Part shown: piece by piece, positions 23,184-33,166 of the stretch
How the letters are laid out: each line of letters begins with the position of its first letter
Position numbering within the stretch: the first letter of the stretch is position 1
Assembly (NCBI RefSeq): GCF_022965805.1
Contig: NC_133107.1
Coordinates: 184,356-248,355 of the forward strand
Source of the DNA: Primulina eburnea
Taxonomy: Eukaryota > Streptophyta > Magnoliopsida > Lamiales > Gesneriaceae
Reading direction: 5' to 3'
Length of the DNA stretch: 64,000 nucleotides
Made by a program: the position numbers and the translations under genes
The notes under the pieces: generated by a model
Databases searched by the model: none
What the model saw: the letters and a program-made list of their open reading frames with translations, nothing else
What the model was told of the DNA's origin: nothing

Positions 23184-23687
23184 CGTCTCAACAACAACAC
23201 GAGAAGAGAAACAAAAGATACAAAAGATGGGATGGGACGGGCGGCGTTTTCTATGTAGAAATAAGTTGTTTTATCGATACAAATAATACATCCTTGACTT
23301 TTTACTTCAGCCGTTGGATTGGATTTCCTTCATCTCACAAAAGGTCGTTTCAAACTCTTTTTTTATTTTTTTTTTATAATAGCAAAAACAAATATCCAAT
23401 CCAAAATATTAGACATACACGCCCTCTAAAACCCCTTCTTTAAACACCATACCTTCCTTTCCCCAAACTGTTTCCTACGTTAACATGCACACACGAATGG
23501 CTTAAATCCCCCGCCACCTCTCCTTGTTTCCGTGGATAATTCCTTTTTTCCCAAAGATTTTGAAAAAGACTACTTCATTTGCATGCACCGCTTCTTTTTC
23601 TTTTTCTTAGTTCGAGCATCAGGTTCTCCATATACTCTTACTTCTATAACAGCAGGGCGGCAGAAGAAGATGGGGGAAGAGAAGAGA
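23184..23687. other. Upstream region of the TLC gene
   Basis: Non-coding; should contain the TLC promoter and 5' UTR (minus strand). It ends at the stop codon of the GTE pseudogene. No clear promoter element seen. Confidence 0.5.
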
Positions 23688-24922
23688 CTAATCAATTTCT
23701 CCTTTCTCTACATCTTCCATCACATTTGGAATACTGTTCGGTTCGCCATTTTCCTCCTCATATTTCATGTACAATCCAAGTTGTTCCAAAGGATTTCAGT
23801 CTCCAAAAATGAAATCACCAAACCCATCATGGGTTTGATCTTCAACAAATTGATAGCTCCCATTCATTTCAACCTTCTTCTCCATCTAGATCGGAAAATA
23901 AATCCCGTTAAACCTGCAAAGATAAAAATCTTTTAGATAGCAAAAACTCAGGGCTGACCTTGAGTACTGCTTATCGGGCTAGCTTTCTCTGCCTTTTCAA
24001 TTCAGCTGCTGCTTCTGCTTCTGCTCGCGTTCGAGCATCTTCCGCAGCTCTGGCTTCTGCTTGCGGTCTAGCCTTCTCTGGTCATTTGATAGTAAATTTG
24101 TAAGTTCATTTTCTTCAGATTTCATCTACCAAAATAGTTATCAAGAAACAGGTTAGAGTAACCTCTTTTTTTGTGCATCTCAAGCTCTTCTCTCTCCTGT
24201 CAAAGTTTCTCGGGATCCCCTTATCATCCTGCTAGGAGCGGACTCAAAACTTGTGGATATGAAGTAACCCTAAGGATTCAAAGATTGTTAAACATCAAAG
24301 ACACTAGAAGAAATCCACTGCACGATACCTGACCAAGGGCTTCTTCTTGAGCTTTTAAGAATGTGTGCGCAAATTGATTCTTCAGGAGAGCAGCCCTATA
24401 CAGCTTGTCGGGGGAGACCTGTCTCTCAGCTTGTGCGGTCACACCTGAAATGCCTAACAATGAAAGACAATGAAGGACGAATTTTCAGTGCCGGTTTGTC
24501 ATTTTTTATGCTTACCGTCCTCATTAGCGTCAGAATCATTTCCATGCGGCTCTACAGAGAAGTTTGTTCTTGCTGGTTCAACTCACTGACAGATGCTGAA
24601 GAAAAACAATTGCACATATATCAATACCCATGAATGGCTCATGCCACTGAAAAAAAAAACTTATCAACACTTGATAAAACAATATATCAACTTATAATAG
24701 TTCTGATCCGGAGCAAACATAACGTACAATGACCTCTGTCCTAAAAAATAGCAAATATCAAGACGGATCATCCCAAAATCCAGAAGACGGTGCTGAACAA
24801 AAAATAAACTGATACGCCTTAACAAATCCAGAGCATTATTTGTTAAAAATAATTATAGTTCTAGTAATTTACAGCTTCAAAATCTCCGGCATGAGAATTA
24901 AGGCATGGAAATGGAAGGTTAA

Positions 24923-25091
24923 TGATAAAGTGCGGAAGGAAAATTCTGAGAATGCTTCTTTATTCACGCATTAACTATTTACAAAGACAAGCAATGGCTA
25001 TTTATAGTAATTGAACTCCTATGATAAACGTGATATGACAAAACACGTTTATTGTATTGACCTAATGCTTACTAGTCAACACTAGCTAACA
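24923..25091 (-). repeat. 3' LTR of copia 1
   Basis: 169 bp, identical by eye to 35595-35763. The polyprotein stop codon (25084-25082) lies inside this LTR. Confidence 0.95.
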
Positions 25092-27199
25092 CACCCCCCG
25101 CAAGCTTGGTATAGATTGCAAAGACCAAGCTTGGACAATAAAAATGCATGTTGCTCGCTGCCCAAACTCTTGGTGAAGACATCAGCGAGTTGTTGATCGG
25201 TAGAGATGTGAACTGGTTGAATAATCCCGAGCTTGATTTTTTCTCGAATCAAATGACAGTCGATCTCAATGTGTTTAGTACGCTCGTGATATATCGGGTT
25301 CACAGCTATATGTAGGGCAGCCTTATTATCACAAAATAAAAGTGTTGGACTGGACAACGAAAGACCCATATCACGAAGAAGACCACGGATCCAAACTACC
25401 TCACAAGCTGTAGTAGCCATGGCCCGATATTCAGCCTCAGCCGAAGATCTGGACACGGTATTCTGTTTCTTGGTGCGCCAAGACAACAAGGAGCCACCAA
25501 GTTTAATACAAAAGCCAGTTAATGAACGACGAGACATAGGACATGAAGCCCAATCAGAGTCGCAATATGCAAGGAGTGTTAATGAATTGTGGGAAGGCAA
25601 CAAGATACCCAAACCAGGAGAACTCTTCAGATATTTCACCACTCTAACAGCAGCATCCATATGGGATTGCTTTGGAGAATGCATAAATTGACTGAGATGC
25701 TGCACAACATAACAAATGTCAGGCCGTGTGATGGTAAGATAAACCAATCGACCGATCAATCGTTGATAAGCATCTCTATCTGGTAGTAAAGGATCATCTG
25801 GTTGAACAGCTGAAGTTTGAGTGACGATGGAATCTAATTCCACGGTGGTGAACTTCTTGTGTTGCTCCATTGGAGTGGCAAAAGGCTTGCTGCAAGAAAC
25901 ACCAACATCCTGAATAAGCTCAAGGGCATATTTCCTTTGATTGAGAAAAATGCCATCACGAGAACGTGCAAATTCAATGCCCAAAAAATACTTCAATCTT
26001 CCAAGATCACGGATTTGCAATTGGGAATGCAGAAAACTTTTCAAATCAGAAATTAGTTTTGCACTACTTCCAGTAACAATTATGTCGTCTACATAGACCA
26101 CAAGAATAGTAAGCTGGTCAGAGTCTTTTCGAACAAATAAGGAATGATCATGCTGCGATTGAGTGTAACCTGCCACACTCATGATACCAGCGAATTTGAT
26201 ATTCCATTGGCGAGAGGCTTGCTTAAGTCCATACAACGACTTACGCAAACGACATGCCTGTCTTTTATCTTGAATATGATAACCAAGGGGAAGAGTCATA
26301 AATATCTCTTCATCGAAATCACCTTGAAGAAAAGCATTGGCCACATCCATTTGTGTAACAGGCCAGTTATTTACAGCTGCTAAACTCAACAAACAGCGGA
26401 TAGTTACAATCTTAGCTGTGGGAGAAAAGGTATCGTGGAAGTCAATACCCGGTTGCTGAGTATAACCCTTCGCAACTAAGCGTGCTTTGAATTTATCCAC
26501 TGAACCATTGGCATTATACTTAATTTTGTATACCCAACGACATCCAACGGGTTTAATATTTGGTGGGAGAGCAACCACATCCCAAGTGTGGTTGGATTCC
26601 AAGGCAACAAGTTCCAAATCCATGGCATTTTTCCATCTAGGATCCTGAATGGCCTCATGATATGAACGAGGTTCATGGACAGAGGAAATGGCAGCCACAA
26701 AACGTTGATATGGTGGAGAAAATTTGGAATAAGACAGATGACGTGATAAAGGATATTCACAATTAGAATAATGACTCCGGGAAAGAGTTGGACAAGAAAA
26801 ATCCTGAGTCCAACGAGGAGGAACACTTGTCCTAGAAGATCGACGCAAAGGATGGAAGGCACTAAGATCATGTAAGGGTAATTCAGGAGGGTCAGAAGCA
26901 AGTGAAGGGTATTCAACAGAATCTGAATTAACAGAATGAAAGGGAAAATGAGGAATAAAAGGAGTCGCTTGGGCAAAAGGAAAAATGTTTTCATGAAAAA
27001 CAATGTACCTCGAGGTAAGCAGCTTCTGAGTTTCAAGATTCATCACCTTATATCCTTTTTGTACATTGGAATAGCCCAGAAAAACACAAGCAGATGCACG
27101 GGCAAAGAATTTATGATCATGATGAGGAGAGGTAACATAACACAGACAACCAAGTGTTCTTAAATGATTGTAAGAGGGAACTTTATGAAACAAGGACTC
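25082..27199 (-). CDS. pol: Copia 1 polyprotein, C-terminal part (integrase end, RT, RNase H)
   Basis: About 703 codons run on the minus strand from the insertion point to TAG at 25084-25082. Visible parts in order: the end of the integrase region (LRTLGCLCYV and a GYSNVQKGYK-like stretch), the basic/Ser-rich linker, reverse transcriptase (CRWVYKIKYNANGSVDKFKARLVAKGY-type start, catalytic YVDDIIVTG near 26090), and RNase H (CDSDWASCPMSRRSLTGF near 25560, AEAEYRAM near 25420, DNKAALHIA near 25320). No stop or frameshift interrupts it. The last codons read through the polypurine tract (ACGGC) into the 3' LTR. The N-terminal half is at 33167-35358. Confidence 0.92.
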   Translation of the reverse strand, partial: ESLFHKVPSYNHLRTLGCLCYVTSPHHDHKFFARASACVFLGYSNVQKGYKVMNLETQKLLTSRYIVFHENIFPFAQATPFIPHFPFHSVNSDSVEYPSLASDPPELPLHDLSAFHPLRRSSRTSVPPRWTQDFSCPTLSRSHYSNCEYPLSRHLSYSKFSPPYQRFVAAISSVHEPRSYHEAIQDPRWKNAMDLELVALESNHTWDVVALPPNIKPVGCRWVYKIKYNANGSVDKFKARLVAKGYTQQPGIDFHDTFSPTAKIVTIRCLLSLAAVNNWPVTQMDVANAFLQGDFDEEIFMTLPLGYHIQDKRQACRLRKSLYGLKQASRQWNIKFAGIMSVAGYTQSQHDHSLFVRKDSDQLTILVVYVDDIIVTGSSAKLISDLKSFLHSQLQIRDLGRLKYFLGIEFARSRDGIFLNQRKYALELIQDVGVSCSKPFATPMEQHKKFTTVELDSIVTQTSAVQPDDPLLPDRDAYQRLIGRLVYLTITRPDICYVVQHLSQFMHSPKQSHMDAAVRVVKYLKSSPGLGILLPSHNSLTLLAYCDSDWASCPMSRRSLTGFCIKLGGSLLSWRTKKQNTVSRSSAEAEYRAMATTACEVVWIRGLLRDMGLSLSSPTLLFCDNKAALHIAVNPIYHERTKHIEIDCHLIREKIKLGIIQPVHISTDQQLADVFTKSLGSEQHAFLLSKLGLCNLYQACGGCVS
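25092..25108 (-). other. Polypurine tract of copia 1
   Basis: On the minus strand GCTTGCGGGGGGTG ends exactly at the LTR border. It is also coding for the end of the polyprotein. Confidence 0.8.
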
Positions 27200-28682
27200 T
27201 GACCGAGTATTTCGGTTGGGAACAAATCTAGCAAGCGGACTAGGTCAAGTTATAGTAAATGGACGATGAGTCCAAGTATCGATCCCACAGAGACTAATAT
27301 TTAATTACTAGAATTTTTATCACTTAACTTAAGCTAGACAAAATAAATAAAAAGATGATACGTGGATTATTAATCTAAACTTTAAATAAAATAATTGCAA
27401 TTAAAAACGAGGGATTCAAATATCAAGGAGGGATTCAAATTCAAATAAATAACTAAGACACACAACGGTACCAAACTCTACTATATTGACACGTGTTAAA
27501 ATCCAATTAATTATTTAATTCATGACAATCACGGTGAAATCCCCAATTTTATTTATTAAACGATTCCTCGAGTTAATAAACCTATTTAAGTCTAACAGTC
27601 CAATTATTTCTAATTGAATTTAATTAGATTTAAATGCATTAAATCTTCGTGGAATTTCAGTTTTCACCTAAAACCGCACACTGAAACCGAATACTATTTC
27701 TAGTCAGTTTAACCATGTGTTGATGACGTCTTTGTTGCTATATTTAATCAATCATCTTCCGAGTCGTGATTAATCAACTTACATGTAAATAGTTGATCAG
27801 GCTATTAACAAGAAATATTAAACTAACATCAATCAATAATTAAAATCAAGAAAAAGAATATAATGAAAATAAAACAAATATCAAATAAAGTATTGTTTGG
27901 TCCTATTGTGGTCTTAGCCTAAAGAAAATTATTCCATGAATTCAAAAGAAAAGTGAGAACACATATTTAAGTTCATAGAAGAAAACAAAATAAAGAATGA
28001 GTGGAAGGAATTCTCAGTGATTTGTAGTGTGTGTGAGGAATTCCTCGCTGGTTTTGCCTTCCTTCTTCCTCCCTTCTTTTCCTTCTTCCGCGTTGTTCTG
28101 CTATTCCTTTGTTCTGCACTTCCGTTCCCTCTCCTTCCTTCTCTGTCTCTCTCTTCTGCACGCTTCTCTCCTCTCTCTTCCTTCTCCCTGGTGTTCTTCT
28201 TCCGTGTGGTATTCTGTTCTCTTTCTTTCTCTCTCCTCTGCCTCCTTTTCTGTACGCTTCTCTCCTCTGCCTCTCTCTTCCGCGCTGATATTTTCTCTTT
28301 TGTGCGCCTCCTTTTTCACGTCTCAGCCTCCTCTCCTTTTATCCTTGCTCAATGGGCCTCCTTCTTTCTTTCCTTCTAAGCCCATGTCAAGCTTAACCCT
28401 TGTAAATAAGATTGTAGATTTTATTTTCAAATATGAGACTCAATCTTTATCAAAACTTCAATAATATCAAGATAATAAAATATAAGAATATTTTATTTCT
28501 TTTCCTTTGGTATTTTCTTTCTTTGGAGTCTTGTAAATTTATTTTATTTCCAAATTTAATCATTGTTCCTCTTTTATTTAAATCTACAATTATTAATTCA
28601 ATTAAGCATATAATTAGGGATAAAAAGCCTAGATAAGCACAAATAAAATCTCTAAAAATCTCTATAAGATTTGGGCTTATCA
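27200..28682 (-). repeat. 3' LTR of the Athila-like element
   Basis: 1483 bp. It contains a pyrimidine-rich block (about 28040-28330, CTTCC/CTCTC runs) that creates long spurious frames on both strands. It differs from 31684-33166 at about four positions, including near 27433, 27855, 28617 and 28650. Confidence 0.93.
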
Positions 28683-28697
28683 ATCCCCCCACACTTA
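28683..28697 (-). other. Polypurine tract of the Athila-like element
   Basis: TAAGTGTGGGGGGAT on the minus strand, touching the 3' LTR. Confidence 0.85.
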
Positions 28698-30464
28698 GCC
28701 TTTGTTCGTCCTCGAACAAATCAAAGAATAAAAATATTATGAAGGAATACTCAATGATTCACCACAACAAATGACACAATCAACACTTTTCAACCTACCA
28801 AATTCCGTCACACTCAATCAAAAGATCACACGTCGAAAATCATAAAATTCACTTTCGTTGCAACTTTAAAACTCAAGCATTCACTAGAAAAGATCAAGAT
28901 AATGAGACGTGTGTAGTGTGGAAGTCAAAACTCATATTCCTCAAAGGTGTTTTAGTTCAAGGAATGCTCATATTTTCTGGATTTTTTTTTCAAAGAAACT
29001 CTCCATAAGCTTGTATTTCATATCTTTCTCCACTAAATGTTGGAGGAATATGACCCGGTCAATAGGTCTTTTAAGCTTATAATGTAAGGCCACGGCTCAC
29101 GGCTACAATAAAGGTTGGGAGATTCAAAATGAGAGAAAATAAACAATTATTCCTTCAGCGCATTCCTTCATCTCTTATCTTCCTCCTCATTGAATTTCAT
29201 CATTCCTCCAGCTAACTTTTTCATCTTCCTTGTACTTTCATTCATATTCCCCCATATATTTTTTTTTCTCCAGCTTCTTTCAATCTTCAACAACATTCCC
29301 TTTTAGTTTTTTTTTTCAATAACCACATCATACAACATTCATTCCTCCTCCTTTTCTTTTATAATTATATATATCTTTTCATCAATCCCTTTCTCATTCT
29401 TCATGATTTTTTTTCAAATTCCTCCAACTTTTTCTTATCAATTATCAACACATGGGAGTTATTGAAAATTTTAAAGCGCTAAAGGGGTTTATTTCTCTCA
29501 AAATTAAGGTAGAGGAATAGTGTATGAGCTAAAAATGGGTAGTTGATGTGGGATTTTGAAAGAATACGAATGGGGGCTAATTGTATGTCTTTGACACACT
29601 CCATTCGATTTTTTATAGGCTCAAAAGAGGATACTAGGGATATAAATGATGCATTTGGTAGGCTCGAAAGGCTCAAACGGTCCAAAAATCGCCTAAATCA
29701 TCCCTAAGTCATTCTCCTCCGTATTTTCGCCTCGAAAGATAATCAGGTAAGTTCTAGATTGTTTCTTTTCTTTCTCTTTTTTTTTCAATTTTTTTTTTAT
29801 GAGCTCACTTTTTACTAATTCACGATTAATTCATATAAGTATGACCTAAAGTGCATAGATTATGTCTCAAAATATGATACAAAACTAGTTTGTGCTCAAA
29901 TCCTTCGGCTACAACTACAGCTCATCTCAATCAATTCTAGGTGGGATGTAATTTCTTGAGTGTTCAAAAATCTAGAAAGTCAATTAGTGTGTCATGAAAT
30001 CACAAGTGCAGTTTCTCAAAGAATAACCAAAAAAAAAAAAAAAAAAAATTTCATGCTCGAGGATTAAACATTGAAGCACATGTTAAGTGTGGTGACATGA
30101 AACAAACACAAATTCCCCCCACACTTAGATTTACACTGTCCTCAGTGTCATGCTATTCAAAAAGAATATAAAAGTTGGATGTAGAATAGTAAGAGAGCAC
30201 TTCCCTGACAGTGTTGCTTTAAATTCCATAGAGTGCTACATGGGGATGGTAGAATTCCTCAGTGCTGGAAATCTTTTATTTCAACAGTTTAGCTTTTCCA
30301 GAGTCTAAGGCATCTTACTTCATTCCAATATTTCCTACACACACCAAAATCACAGAGGATTAAACTAACAAAATGAAAAAAAAACAAAAATAAAAATGAA
30401 ATGACATGAAATAAAATAAATCACTGGGTTGCCTCCCAGCAAGCGCTAAATTGATTGTCTATAG
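28698..30464. other. Non-coding interior of the Athila-like element
   Basis: About 1.8 kb without a reading frame I can support, with many T and A runs, including a poly(A) stretch at about 30030-30048. It contains a second copy of the polypurine motif at 30113-30127. Confidence 0.6.
30113..30127 (-). other. Internal second polypurine tract
   Basis: TAAGTGTGGGGGGAAT-type sequence on the minus strand, nearly the same as the LTR-adjacent tract, about 340 nt downstream of the gag-like stop codon. Confidence 0.65.
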
Positions 30465-31550
30465 CTAGACAATGGAGAAGCAGCCTTCAAATAGCGGCTT
30501 CCGCCCATAGTAAGTATCATACGATATTACATATGGGTCTTGATTATGTGTGCCCTCAAGTTTGGCATGATATTGACATTGTAAGCTCGTCGCTCCAACA
30601 ACACTCGGCAAAGACTGATTATTAGGGGAAAAACAATCTAATCCATGATCAAGCCCGTAGAAGATGTAATATTCTTGAGTTTGCTTTGATGGAAATAAAG
30701 AATCTGCTGGTGGAATATATGTTAAGACCATGTATGAGTTCAAATCCTTCGACTTGTGTTCTTCTACATCCTCCAACTTCACTTCTGCCTCATCTTTGCG
30801 TATGGATTCCTCGAAGAATTCTTCTTCCTCCAGCTCCACTTCTGCCTCATCTTTGCATAGGGATTCTTCCAACTCCACTTCTGCCTCATCTTTGCATATA
30901 GATTCCTCGAAGAATTCTTCTTCCTTCAGCTCAAATACTTGTGGAAGATCAGATTCAGATGAAATTTCTACATGATTTGAATCACTCTCCAAACCTTTAT
31001 TGTTTGAGTTGTCATCATTCACCCATACCTGATTGGTCATTAATTGATCGACAAAAATCGCTTCGTCCTCTTGGTTGATTTCGGACACTGGTTGCATTAG
31101 AAGCTCAATCTGTTCATCGATGAAACACAAAGAGTTGACCATCTTCTTCCACTGGGCTATGATTTCATCTAAATGTGCACTACGCTCTTCTTGTTGCTCA
31201 AATGGTTGGTTTACAAAATCGGGGCAAAATTGTGGAGGATATTGGTGACTCCAACCCTGCAGTGAAGGATCACAATGCCAGTGGTAGTCGAAATCTGCCA
31301 TATCATTTAACAAGTGCATCGCACTGCTGTATTCTCTATCAAATAAGTGACTACCAGTTGCCAATGCTCCATAATTTACCCAACTTCTTGTTGCCTCATC
31401 CAAACCAAAATAGAAAATTTGAATAAGAGTGTAGTTTGACGAATCGTGAAACCGAAAGTTGTTTGCAAGATCATTGAATCTCCCCCAAGCAGCATAGAAT
31501 GGTTCCGAGTACTGTTGTGCAAAATTCGTGAACACTCCTCGATGATCCAT
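30465..31550 (-). CDS. Truncated gag-like ORF of the Athila-like element
   Basis: A frame of about 361 codons starts at MDHRGVFTNFAQ (ATG 31550); it is open 12 codons further upstream. Residues about 10-90 resemble the plant gypsy gag core (EPFYAAWGRFNDL, then IQIFYFGLDEATRSWV and HLLNDMADFDYHW). The rest is acidic and contains imperfect repeats of the EEFFEESICKDEAEVELEE type, then a C-terminal part I do not recognise. No zinc knuckle, protease, RT or integrase follows. It may give a capsid-like protein or be only a relic. Length is far below a normal gag-pol. Confidence 0.75.
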   Translation of the reverse strand: MDHRGVFTNFAQQYSEPFYAAWGRFNDLANNFRFHDSSNYTLIQIFYFGLDEATRSWVNYGALATGSHLFDREYSSAMHLLNDMADFDYHWHCDPSLQGWSHQYPPQFCPDFVNQPFEQQEERSAHLDEIIAQWKKMVNSLCFIDEQIELLMQPVSEINQEDEAIFVDQLMTNQVWVNDDNSNNKGLESDSNHVEISSESDLPQVFELKEEEFFEESICKDEAEVELEESLCKDEAEVELEEEEFFEESIRKDEAEVKLEDVEEHKSKDLNSYMVLTYIPPADSLFPSKQTQEYYIFYGLDHGLDCFSPNNQSLPSVVGATSLQCQYHAKLEGTHNQDPYVISYDTYYGRKPLFEGCFSIV

Positions 31551-31659
31551 CTTGAAGTACCTCGCAATAAAATAAAAATAAATCAAATAAAATAGAAAAA
31601 AAATTCGAAAAAATGTCTAGTATCAAATAAGTAATTTATTCGAATATTAAATAAATTAG

Positions 31660-31677
31660 TCCCCGGCAACGGCGCCA
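31660..31677 (-). other. Primer-binding site, tRNA-Asp type
   Basis: On the minus strand TGGCGCCGTTGCCGGGGA, complementary to the 3' end of plant tRNA-Asp as I recall it, 6 nt from the 5' LTR. Confidence 0.85.
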
Positions 31678-31683
31678 AAAACT

Positions 31684-33166
31684 TGACCGAGTATTTCGGT
31701 TGGGAACAAATCTAGCAAGCGGACTAGGTCAAGTTATAGTAAATGGACGATGAGTCCAAGTATCGATCCCACAGAGACTAATATTTAATTACTAGAATTT
31801 TTATCACTTAACTTAAGCTAGACAAAATAAATAAAAAGATGATACGTGGATTATTAATCTAAACTTTAAATAAAATAATTGCAATTAAAAACGAGGGATT
31901 CAAATATCAAGGAGGGATTCAAAATCAAATAAATAACTAAGACACACAACGGTACCAAACTCTACTATATTGACACGTGTTAAAATCCAATTAATTATTT
32001 AATTCATGACAATCACGGTGAAATCCCCAATTTTATTTATTAAACGATTCCTCGAGTTAATAAACCTATTTAAGTCTAACAGTCCAATTATTTCTAATTG
32101 AATTTAATTAGATTTAAATGCATTAAATCTTCGTGGAATTTCAGTTTTCACCTAAAACCGCACACTGAAACCGAATACTATTTCTAGTCAGTTTAACCAT
32201 GTGTTGATGACGTCTTTGTTGCTATATTTAATCAATCATCTTCCGAGTCGTGATTAATCAACTTACATGTAAATAGTTGATCAGGCTATTAACAAGAAAT
32301 ATTAAACTAACATCAATCAATAATTAAAATCAAGAAAAATAATATAATGAAAATAAAACAAATATCAAATAAAGTATTGTTTGGTCCTATTGTGGTCTTA
32401 GCCTAAAGAAAATTATTCCATGAATTCAAAAGAAAAGTGAGAACACATATTTAAGTTCATAGAAGAAAACAAAATAAAGAATGAGTGGAAGGAATTCTCA
32501 GTGATTTGTAGTGTGTGTGAGGAATTCCTCGCTGGTTTTGCCTTCCTTCTTCCTCCCTTCTTTTCCTTCTTCCGCGTTGTTCTGCTATTCCTTTGTTCTG
32601 CACTTCCGTTCCCTCTCCTTCCTTCTCTGTCTCTCTCTTCTGCACGCTTCTCTCCTCTCTCTTCCTTCTCCCTGGTGTTCTTCTTCCGTGTGGTATTCTG
32701 TTCTCTTTCTTTCTCTCTCCTCTGCCTCCTTTTCTGTACGCTTCTCTCCTCTGCCTCTCTCTTCCGCGCTGATATTTTCTCTTTTGTGCGCCTCCTTTTT
32801 CACGTCTCAGCCTCCTCTCCTTTTATCCTTGCTCAATGGGCCTCCTTCTTTCTTTCCTTCTAAGCCCATGTCAAGCTTAACCCTTGTAAATAAGATTGTA
32901 GATTTTATTTTCAAATATGAGACTCAATCTTTATCAAAACTTCAATAATATCAAGATAATAAAATATAAGAATATTTTATTTCTTTTCCTTTGGTATTTT
33001 CTTTCTTTGGAGTCTTGTAAATTTATTTTATTTCCAAATTTAATCATTGTTCCTCTTTTATTTAAATCTACAATTATTAATTCAATTAAGCATATAATTA
33101 AGGATAAAAAGCCTAGATAAGCACAAATAAAATCCCTAAAAATCTCTATAAGATTTGGGCTTATCA
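31684..33166 (-). repeat. 5' LTR of the Athila-like element
   Basis: 1483 bp, same as 27200-28682 apart from about four substitutions. Confidence 0.93.

Larger units (their letters stand above)
27200..33166 (-). mobile_element. Non-autonomous Athila-like LTR element inside copia 1
   Basis: The 5967-bp element has 1483-bp LTRs (27200-28682 and 31684-33166), TG..CA ends and the 5-bp duplication gactc (27195-27199 and 33167-33171) in the copia integrase region. The primer site matches tRNA-Asp and the purine tract is clear. I saw only four differences between the LTRs, so it is young. The 3.0-kb interior carries one gag-like ORF and no protease, RT or integrase. Confidence 0.93.

Noticed and set aside
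23532..23936. 134-codon plus-strand frame
   Set aside because: It is the antisense of the C-terminal exon of the GTE pseudogene.
28017..28464. Long frames of 120-145 codons on both strands, repeated at 32501-32948
   Set aside because: They lie in the pyrimidine-rich part of the Athila-like LTRs and consist of Ser/Leu/Phe or Arg/Glu runs; low-complexity artefacts.
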